64,000 nt of DNA from Methanosarcina sp. (lineage in GTDB: Archaea > Halobacteriota > Methanosarcinia > Methanosarcinales > Methanosarcinaceae), in assembly GCF_028693135.1 (NCBI RefSeq), contig NZ_JAQUVZ010000005.1:92831-156830 (forward strand), read 5' to 3'. Position numbers and translations under genes: made by a program. The notes beneath the pieces are model-generated. The model ran no database searches. It had not been told where the DNA came from and was given only the letters and a program-made list of their open reading frames with translations. Below are positions 7,939-14,420 of the stretch, one piece after another (position 1 is the stretch's first letter; the number at the start of each line of letters is the position of its first letter).

Positions 7939-9201
7939 ATGACCCGAATTAGATTTGTGTTTTACGCAGCCTGTATAGTATTTACTCTAACGTTGTTGTG
8001 TACAGGCTGCGTTGAAGATACGGCTGTAATTCCGGAAAATACGATAAGTGTAGGCTCGGTTGAATACTACGACACCGCGGCTGCAAACAATGCTTTTGCT
8101 TTTGACATGTACTCGCAACTGGAACAGCTGGAAACCGGAGATAAAAAGAACGTCTTCTTTTCGCCGCACAGCATATCTGCTGCCATGGCGATATGTTATG
8201 AGGGAGCTGAAGACACTACGAAGGAGCAAATCTCAAACGTATTTTATTTCCCCACGAATAAGACCGTTTTGAAAGTTCGTTTGAAGGAAATGAATGACAA
8301 GATAAATTCCGATGCCGACGATTATGAGCTTGAAACTGCAAATGCACTCTGGGTGCAGGAAGGGTATCCCATAAAAGAACAGTATGTTTTCAATGTAAAA
8401 AACTACTATGAAGACGAAGTGACAAATCTCGACTTTGTGGGAAAAAGGGAGGACTCCAGAGATACTATCAATGAATGGGTCGAAGACAAAACCAACGACA
8501 AAATAAAAGACCTGGTCCCGGAAGGTTCAATAAATGAAAATACACGGATAATTATCACAAATGCAATTTACTTCAATGGAAAATGGGAACATGAATTTGA
8601 TAAGGAGATGACCGGCAAAAAGACTTTTTATCCGTCAAAAGGGGAAGAAACCCCTGTAGACATGATGTACATGTCCAGCAATTTTAACTATGGAGAAAAT
8701 TCAAAGGCAAAAATCATAGAATTGCCTTACAAAGGAAACAGCTTGTCCATGTACATTGTGCTTCCGAAAGACAATAATATTACAGAATTTGAAACCGATT
8801 TCACGGTTAATGATTATACCGAACTTAAAAACAACATGGACTCCATAAGAGACGTGGAAACCTCAATTCCGAAATTTAAGTTTGAGACTAAAACCGAGCT
8901 TTCCAATTCCCTCGTTGAAATGGGCGTTATGGATGCATTCAACCTCAACCGGGCGAATTTTTCAGGAATTAGTGACGAACCGCTAGTAATATCCGAAGTG
9001 ATTCATCAAGCTTTCATAGATGTGCAGGAAGAAGGTACGGAAGCAGCTGCAGCAACAATGGTTGAGGTGACGTGTAGCTGCGCAATGGACTCAGAACCAA
9101 AGGAGTTCAAAGCCGACCATCCGTTCATGTTCTTCATAGAGGATAAGAGGACAAATTGCATCCTTTTCATGGGAAAAGTTGAATACCCTGAGTATGGGTA
9201 A
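7939..9201 (+). CDS. Serpin-family protease inhibitor, predicted lipoprotein
   Basis: A serine-protease-inhibitor (serpin) fold protein of 420 residues. The first 25 residues form a lipoprotein signal peptide with a lipobox-like LLCTGC, so it is probably anchored outside the cell membrane. Serpin hallmarks are FFSPHSISAAMAI, NAIYFNGKWEHEF, the ELPYKGNSLSMYIVLP strand and the FKADHPFMFFI near the end. The reactive-loop hinge EEGTEAAAAT has the small residues required for loop insertion, so it is probably inhibitory. Counting from the hinge places P1 near the unusual CSC triplet in VTCSCAM. Serpins occur only sporadically in archaea. It may protect the surface from exogenous or self proteases. 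Confidence 0.95.
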   Translation: MTRIRFVFYAACIVFTLTLLCTGCVEDTAVIPENTISVGSVEYYDTAAANNAFAFDMYSQLEQLETGDKKNVFFSPHSISAAMAICYEGAEDTTKEQISNVFYFPTNKTVLKVRLKEMNDKINSDADDYELETANALWVQEGYPIKEQYVFNVKNYYEDEVTNLDFVGKREDSRDTINEWVEDKTNDKIKDLVPEGSINENTRIIITNAIYFNGKWEHEFDKEMTGKKTFYPSKGEETPVDMMYMSSNFNYGENSKAKIIELPYKGNSLSMYIVLPKDNNITEFETDFTVNDYTELKNNMDSIRDVETSIPKFKFETKTELSNSLVEMGVMDAFNLNRANFSGISDEPLVISEVIHQAFIDVQEEGTEAAAATMVEVTCSCAMDSEPKEFKADHPFMFFIEDKRTNCILFMGKVEYPEYG

Positions 9202-9885
9202 ACTGAAGAGCGTTAAAGTGGCAGCAAAAAAGAAGTGGCTAAAATAATGCCTTCTATGATTAGACTTCACACATTTTCCTTATTTCATTTTTCAGGAAAG
9301 CCGTTCGCCTCGTTTTCTTTACTGAGAACACACTAATTTATTCCGTCCGGCAGCTACGTAAGTCGCCAACAAATCCCACCCATCGACCTGCTCATGAAAT
9401 GTTTTTCCTCCAGTATACCCGGGCTGCACTATGCTATCGTGACCCGATGGAAAAATTAACTATAGTAAATTACCTGAGCTCCTTCAACAATCTAAACGAA
9501 GATATATACCCCGGAAAACATGAAAAATACGGAAAGACTAGAATTTTGTAACTTAGTCCTCTTGAGCGCAGCGAATAAGTTCACTACTAAAATCCATAAA
9601 GTAGTCCTCTTGAGCGCAGCGAAAAGGACCGCGTACTCCCGAGGCGCAACTCGGGCGGCAAATCGGGCGGCAAATCGGGCGGCAAATCGGAAAGGAAAAA
9701 AGGAAATGTCTGTGACTTTCTTTGTTTGTGACTGCTTCCCGAACTCCTGGATGCATTGGACTCGTCACTCCGAGACCAATATAGCATACCCCCGTTTCAA
9801 ACTGTCTAAAACAACAATATGGAGCAAAAACAAATTTGAAACTAAATAAGAGCGGGGAAGAAGCTAAGAATATTTATAAGAATAG
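9202..9885. other. Gene-free stretch after the serpin
   Basis: No convincing gene is seen here. A degenerate relative of the 4.3/4.8/6.2-kb repeat may lie at 9290-9335 (TTTTTCAGGAAAGCCGTTCG). The tandem and hairpin repeat at 9555-9690 occupies the middle. The open frames across the repeat are low-complexity Arg/Ala runs and are not believable proteins. Confidence 0.5.
9555..9690. repeat. AGTCCTC tandem repeat with GC-rich hairpin tail, copy 1
   Basis: Two units starting AGTCCTCTTGAGCGCAGCGA lie at 9555 and 9603. The tail GAAAAGGACCGCGTACTCCC then forms hairpins (GTCCT with AGGAC, CCCGAG with CTCGGG) and ends in four TCGGGCGGCAAA-like 12-bp units. The same arrangement appears at 30349-30584. 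Confidence 0.75.
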
Positions 9886-10071
9886 TTACTGCCAGGACAT
9901 CTTATCGAGTATCCTGATTAAGTTACTTGCCTCATCATAGGATAATTCAGGCCAGCTCTTTTTGTATTCATCGCAATACTGACTAATTTTTTTATGTCTT
10001 TCCATATACCGAAGAGACTTTATTACAAGATTTTTTTGCCTAAAAGTTATCGTAGAACCCATTAATTCCAT
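9886..10071 (-). CDS. Small unknown protein (61 residues)
   Basis: The ATG is preceded at ideal distance by AAGGAGTATTTT, a strong Shine-Dalgarno site, which is the main reason to accept this short frame. The product is charged and helical (NLVIKSLRYMERHKKISQ, YDEASNLIRILDKM) with no membrane segment or metal-binding motif. It is not a family I recognise. It stands alone and is read in the same direction as the FilR1-type regulator that follows in sequence. The intergenic space 10072-10356 is AT-rich with TATATATAGC/ACTATATATA runs that could hold its promoter. Confidence 0.6.
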   Translation of the reverse strand: MELMGSTITFRQKNLVIKSLRYMERHKKISQYCDEYKKSWPELSYDEASNLIRILDKMSWQ

Positions 10072-10356
10072 AAAATACTCCTTATATTATGCCTTCATTG
10101 TTCAGTATTCGGTACTGCAATCAATCAAAAATCCGGAAGTAGAAAAAAGCCATACGCTTGATTGCTATTTATATATATAGCTCACACTATATATACATAC
10201 CTTATGAAGATATACTTATTAGACATAATGTCAAAATATCATATATAGTCTTTTATCTTTATATGAAATATCCCTGGCATTATAATTCGGTACATGTTGG
10301 CTTTAATTAAAAATCCAGATAAATGAAAACCCAAATAACCGATCTGTCTTCTTTTC

Positions 10357-11145
10357 TCAGATTTCTTTCACTTCTCGGGACAGCCCTTCATAGTAAGTAT
10401 AGAGGTCTTCTCCCCATCGAAGGGCTTCGGGTTCGAAACATATGATATCGTTTATGTGGTCGTAGACACCGCTGGTGTAGAAGAGACCAAGGGAGAGGAA
10501 GCAGTTTGTTACTGTACATGAGAGGAGCATTTCTTTATCATAAACATAGACATGGATGTTGTCAAGGGCAAGGAATTTTTCCACTTCAGGCCTGAATTCG
10601 GTCTCCATCCTTTCAAAAACAGGTTCAGTAACTACCAGGGAGATATTGATGCCACTTTCTGCAAAATGCAGGAACATTTTCGGGTAGAGGGGGTGGATAA
10701 AGGGAGAGAGGCCTTTTACAAATTCGGATTTTGCGATGTTTTCCACAAATTCAGTGTGGGGAGAAAACATGCTGCTTTCGTCAAGGGGCCTTGCAAAGGT
10801 ACTGCATTTCAGGTCGCTTATCCTCTTTAAGAGATGAGGGGGGATGCCTTCGAGTTTGTGGCTGACCCAGAAATCGTATTTCTCCTCAAGGGTCTCCATG
10901 GTATCGGCAAGACTCTGTAGATTTTCAGTGATTGTATCCCCCAGAAGGGTCAGTTCATACTTTTTCCTTGTTCCGCACAGGAGATACCTGTCTTTAAGCA
11001 GTTTGATCTGAGGCTGAACCGAGGTTGGACTGGCATTGAGGGAATTTTTTAGTTCTTCAAGGCTTTTTGGGCCTTCCTTCAATAATAGAAGGATATTTTT
11101 TCTTTTCTCAGAAAATAAAACCAGGTCGAGATAAGAGTTTTCCAT
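10357..11145 (-). CDS. Winged-helix regulator with FilR1/DUF1724 domain
   Basis: A predicted transcription regulator of 262 residues in the COG4742 family common in Methanosarcinales. Residues 1-75 form a winged helix-turn-helix (KRKNILLLLKEGPKSLEELK, SVQPQIKLLKDRYLL, KKYELTLLGDTI). The remainder is the FilR1 middle domain (DUF1724), recognisable by FVENIAKSEFVKGLSPFIHP, ISLVVTEPVFERM and the terminal FEPEALRWGEDLYTYYEG. The related FilR1 of filamentous methanogens regulates methanogenesis genes in response to a quorum signal. Here neither the ligand nor the targets can be read. It is monocistronic. The length is normal for the family. Confidence 0.9.
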   Translation of the reverse strand: MENSYLDLVLFSEKRKNILLLLKEGPKSLEELKNSLNASPTSVQPQIKLLKDRYLLCGTRKKYELTLLGDTITENLQSLADTMETLEEKYDFWVSHKLEGIPPHLLKRISDLKCSTFARPLDESSMFSPHTEFVENIAKSEFVKGLSPFIHPLYPKMFLHFAESGINISLVVTEPVFERMETEFRPEVEKFLALDNIHVYVYDKEMLLSCTVTNCFLSLGLFYTSGVYDHINDIICFEPEALRWGEDLYTYYEGLSREVKEI

Positions 11146-11783
11146 TTTCCAGGAACCCCCTTTTCAAAAGTTAATTACTGAATTTTAACATTTTTTGTGG
11201 TCCTGTCTACATACTTTGAGTATAATATCAGGATATTTGAATTGAATAAGAAGTTATATGTTTTGATCCAGATGTCCGGGGTATTTAAAGCTCTAAAAAA
11301 CTACTTCCTGCTTTGTGGTTGCCGAACACTCTTAGACACAAAAAGCAAAACTACACAGGCATCCGACCTGAAAAATATCAATCCGTGAATATATCCTCTG
11401 AGGCTTATTCAATTTGCTTTTCTTCTCTGAACTCACCTTCAATCTTTTTTCTGCCAGATAAAATCCAAAATCAATACTTATAAGAAATAATTTCTTATGT
11501 TATCCAAGGTTATTTGTCTTAACTAATTTTGGATGTTGGTGATTTTAGTACAACTTCCTTAAAAATAGGGAGTGTTTTTAATAGTTTAGACCGTGAAGCC
11601 AAAAACGGGGTTGTTGAACACTTTCAAAGCTCTCATTGTTATACTTGAACACAAGGATAATTGAACCGGCTTTATAAACTATCCAATGAAGCCAAAAATA
11701 TCTTGATTAAGGTCTTGATAGAGCATACGAAGCTTTCATGGTAACTTCTTGCCCTAAGAGAAGAATTAGATTCAAAGGGATAA

Positions 11784-11807
11784 GGGGTTCGAATCCTACC
11801 CCTTGCA
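11784..11807 (+). other. tRNA 3'-end-like fragment
   Basis: GGGGTTCGAATCCTACCCCTTGCA reads like the T loop, the 3' T-stem strand and the CCCTTGC acceptor strand of an archaeal tRNA whose 5' acceptor would be GCAAGGG. No matching 5' half is present and the 5' T-stem strand pairs poorly. It is therefore not a functional tRNA but may be the attachment-site scar of an integrated element. Confidence 0.4.
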
Positions 11808-11903
11808 CTAAGGAGTCGTCACAGAACAAACTATGAACAGGTTTCGATTGGATGCCTTGATTTTCAAGATCAAGATCACCACTTGAAGGTATAATTGAAT
11901 GAT

Positions 11904-11966
11904 AAGTTGCATAGTTTATTTCGCTGCGGATCCTAAGGACCCACTGCGAAATAACATAGGCAACTT
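11904..11966. other. Long imperfect hairpin, arms of 21 bases
   Basis: Arm 11904-11924 (AAGTTGC through TTATTTCGC) pairs with 11946-11966 (GCGAAATAA through GCAACTT), with 17-18 of 21 positions matching and a 21-base loop containing GGATCC. A T run follows. It could be a small MITE or a terminator; it lies about 90 bases past the end of the TspO-like gene. Confidence 0.55.
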
Positions 11967-12057
11967 TTTAGACTGTACTCAACCATTTTCACAAGCAAGC
12001 CCCCCGATTAAATCCCAAAATAATTATGCGTTACCTAGGTTATTTCGTAACGAGCCC

Positions 12058-12855
12058 TTAGTGACTTTGGTTAGCAGTTGAATATTTATTATACCTAAGT
12101 CTACCAACAAAAAATCCAAATAGAGTCAAACATACTATCACTGTAGTAATGATGCTCTGGTATTGCCCACCAAAACCATCTGCGGATAGGTGTTTAAACA
12201 GTATCCCAAGATACGCCCAAATTAGCACTAAACCATACGCGATATTTTTATCTTTGTTCATCCGTAAAATTCCAATCAATGATCCGACTAGCAAAATAAT
12301 ACTTGTCCAGACAAAATCAGCAATTCCAAATCCATTCCAGCCTACGCTTACTAAAAATACTGTTATATTGGCAATGGCCGCCACAGTAATCCAGCCGAAG
12401 TACACGCTAAACGGGGTGGAAATAAATAATTTTTCCAGTGATTCCATTTTCTCAACGCGAAGAATATCTGTAATTTTGATAAGTAATATAAGTAGTACTG
12501 CCATAATAAGTACCGAAAGACCGATAAAATCATAATGCCATGCAAAAATCCATGAAATATTGGCAATCGAAGTGGCAATAAAAAATATATTAACCTTTTT
12601 CAAAAGCCCTTCTTTCTTTTGAGTACCCTTCTTTCCAAATGATATAAATTGATAGATTACATAACAGGCAAGCAGAAGGTAAATCAGACCCCAAATAGAA
12701 AATGTCAATCCAGCCGGAGCGAATAGATTGGGATACGCATCAGATATTGTACCAGTAGAACGGTTATTGATTGGCAAGCTGTTGGCTAAAAAATTCACAA
12801 TTACCATAGCAATATAAGCCACACCTGCAAAAATTTTTATAAACATATTTTTCAT
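12058..12855 (-). CDS. TspO-like (tryptophan-rich sensory family) membrane protein
   Basis: 265 residues with about seven transmembrane helices. The segments NLFAPAGLTFSIWGLIYLLL, SWIFAWHYDFIGLSVLI and VYFGWITVAAIAN are typical of the larger tryptophan-rich sensory proteins related to TspO/MBR, which are proposed to bind tetrapyrroles or transport small molecules. Spacing of Trp residues in the helices is as expected. The ATG is preceded by GGTGGAAAA, a good ribosome site. It is followed downstream, after the hairpin, by nothing in the same direction. The substrate is unknown. Confidence 0.8.
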   Translation of the reverse strand: MKNMFIKIFAGVAYIAMVIVNFLANSLPINNRSTGTISDAYPNLFAPAGLTFSIWGLIYLLLACYVIYQFISFGKKGTQKKEGLLKKVNIFFIATSIANISWIFAWHYDFIGLSVLIMAVLLILLIKITDILRVEKMESLEKLFISTPFSVYFGWITVAAIANITVFLVSVGWNGFGIADFVWTSIILLVGSLIGILRMNKDKNIAYGLVLIWAYLGILFKHLSADGFGGQYQSIITTVIVCLTLFGFFVGRLRYNKYSTANQSH

Positions 12856-12913
12856 TTTTCCACCATAATCGCCTTATAGATATAAATGATGACGCATTAT
12901 ATAATTTTATTTA

Positions 12914-13252
12914 TTATTTTTCATATTTTGTTGCAATATAATCTATTATAATACCATAAACAATTCCTGCAAAAAATCCCGGAGTATCTTTAAAATTTGT
13001 TGCAATATAAAAAGAACCACTAATTATAAATCCTAAAAACGCACCTCTAAAAAAAATATTTCTAGTATTATTTTTTATCTTATAAAACGGTGCTAATCCA
13101 ATTACTAAACCAATAATTATTCGATTTATCCAAGTTGACAAAATAAATAATTCATTACCTATAAAACCCATCCTTAAACTAATTCCAATTATGCAAAAAA
13201 CGCCAAGGATAGCTCCAGTTAAAAGTGATATAATTAACCGTTTATTACGCAT
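12914..13252 (-). CDS. Small four-helix membrane protein, unknown function
   Basis: 112 residues, with hydrophobic segments at about 8-27, 33-56, 68-86 and 90-106 separated by short polar turns, so an integral membrane protein. I see no conserved motif that names it. Its coding sequence is extremely AT-rich compared with the core genes in this window, which fits recent acquisition. It ends 58 bases before the TspO-like gene begins and reads in the same direction, so the two may be co-transcribed. Confidence 0.65.
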   Translation of the reverse strand: MRNKRLIISLLTGAILGVFCIIGISLRMGFIGNELFILSTWINRIIIGLVIGLAPFYKIKNNTRNIFFRGAFLGFIISGSFYIATNFKDTPGFFAGIVYGIIIDYIATKYEK

Positions 13253-13306
13253 ACTAAATACTATACATTACAAATTATATAAGTAGATCTTAATCTCAAA
13301 ATGATA

Positions 13307-13423
13307 TAGGACTTACGCAGTTGAACTGAAAACCATAAGCGGAAAAGACTTAACTGTATAAATCATACTAATGTTGACGAGCCCGCATGTACCTGATTTT
13401 ACCCTCCAAGTGCGTAAGTCCTA
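13307..13423. mobile_element. MITE-like element with 13-bp terminal inverted repeats
   Basis: TAGGACTTACGCA at 13307-13319 recurs as its exact reverse complement TGCGTAAGTCCTA at 13411-13423, enclosing about 91 bases without an open frame. GGACTTACGCA-type ends are familiar from prokaryotic insertion sequences, so this is probably a non-autonomous miniature element. No transposase with these ends is in the window. The stretch from 13424 to 13672 holds nothing recognisable. Confidence 0.75.
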
Positions 13424-13672
13424 CAAATGTAGAAATGGTTTGAATTTTAAGACAGCCTCTAAGACATGGTTGTTAAGGGTGAAAGGCTTCTTACTTTCAG
13501 CGTTTTGCTCCAAAATGTTTTTTTTCTATCCTACTCTCCCATGAAGCCAGAAATCCCACTCCAGAACTCGATGGAGTCAAGTGGCGCGGAATTATTAAAT
13601 GGGTTGTGGCTGGCTGGCGGTGGTGTGGAGTGAGGTTGAAACACGCCGTAGATATATACATCAATAGTTGCG

Positions 13673-14101
13673 TTAAATAGCAACCGTTACTTCGGGATCT
13701 TCGCCCTCTTCTTCAGGCAGTAAATCATCCTCTGTCAAGCCCAACACCTCAACGCCGTACTTTGTCAAACCAAAATAGCAATCCACTCGCTTTGGAGTAT
13801 GGCGAAGTTGGTTAAGATCAAAACCGAGATTGTAGCGGTGCTTATATGCAAAATAATAGCGAGCGCCATGATTTGTCAACTTATAACGATAACAACCACC
13901 ATGACCGGGAGCTTTTTTTGGCATCCTCTTAATTAAACGGTATTTTTTATACTTTGCAAGCATCGACCGGACACTTGCTGGATTCCCAATTGCTTCGCAA
14001 AGCTCATTCGATGTCATAGCTTGTGGATAGACAGCAAAAAACTCTGACAATATGCGTAACTTAAGAAAATTGTGCTTGTGATAGATTCCTGTAGCGGTCA
14101 A
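13673..14101 (-). CDS. Winged-helix DNA-binding protein
   Basis: 142 residues. Residues 10-80 fold as a winged helix (FLKLRILSEFFAVYPQAMTS, NELCEAIGNPASVRSMLAKY, KKYRLIKRMP, YRYKLTNHGARYY). A second short segment, RVDCYFGLTKYGVEVLGL, resembles another wing/hairpin, and the tail is acidic (LLPEEEGEDPEV). The start is TTG preceded by GAGGATAC; the first internal ATG would cut the helix-turn-helix. It is divergent from the large HEAT gene and a 14-bp inverted repeat occupies the shared upstream region, so it may regulate itself or the HEAT gene. Confidence 0.7.
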   Translation of the reverse strand: MTATGIYHKHNFLKLRILSEFFAVYPQAMTSNELCEAIGNPASVRSMLAKYKKYRLIKRMPKKAPGHGGCYRYKLTNHGARYYFAYKHRYNLGFDLNQLRHTPKRVDCYFGLTKYGVEVLGLTEDDLLPEEEGEDPEVTVAI

Positions 14102-14108
14102 TATAATA

Positions 14109-14286
14109 GTATCCTCTTCAAATTTAGGGGTAGCAACGTGAATTCCACGGATTTGAGTGAAATTGAATTAAGTTTATAAATTAGGAAATCACATCCATAC
14201 GCCCTATTCAGTTTACATACTTCTCAAATTTAACGTTCAAGTATTTGCCTATCTGGAAAATTTACCGCTGATTTTGAAGAGGATAC
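14109..14286. promoter_or_regulatory. 14-bp perfect inverted repeat between divergent genes
   Basis: GTATCCTCTTCAAA at 14109-14122 and TTTGAAGAGGATAC at 14273-14286 are exact reverse complements, and both are flanked by similar TATA-rich runs. On the minus strand the left copy includes the Shine-Dalgarno site of the winged-helix gene. They may be operator half sites for that protein, or ends of a small element. Confidence 0.5.
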
Positions 14287-14420
14287 ATATAATATATACA
14301 TCAGATTACATATTTGATTTTTTAATAACCCTGTATAATATCAATACTTATAAGAAACAAACCTGCTAAACTCAAATATAGCAAACAGGAAGGGATTAGA
14401 GCAGCAGTTGGTGAAAATTC

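Larger units (their letters stand above)
11146..12057. other. 900-bp stretch without an intact gene
   Basis: The region is full of stops in every frame. Two short related frames on the plus strand (SLDREAKNGVVEHF near 11595 and LSNEAKNILIKVLIEHTKLS near 11680) look like debris of a decayed helical protein that I cannot name. A tRNA 3'-end-like fragment at 11784 and a long hairpin at 11904 are listed separately. Confidence 0.5.

Noticed and set aside
9520..9849. 109-residue open frame across the AGTCCTC/TCGGGCGGCAAA repeat
   Set aside because: The middle is a low-complexity Arg/Ala/Asn run made by the repeat and there is no ribosome site. The same repeat at 30.5 kb does not preserve the frame.
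11197..11388. 63-residue frame starting upstream of the FilR1-type gene
   Set aside because: No ribosome site, no conserved pattern, and surrounded by stops in a decayed region.
11784..11807. Functional tRNA gene
   Set aside because: There is no D arm, anticodon arm or 5' acceptor strand upstream, and the 5' T-stem strand does not pair.
12149..12535. 128-residue plus-strand frame
   Set aside because: Antisense shadow of the TspO-like membrane protein.
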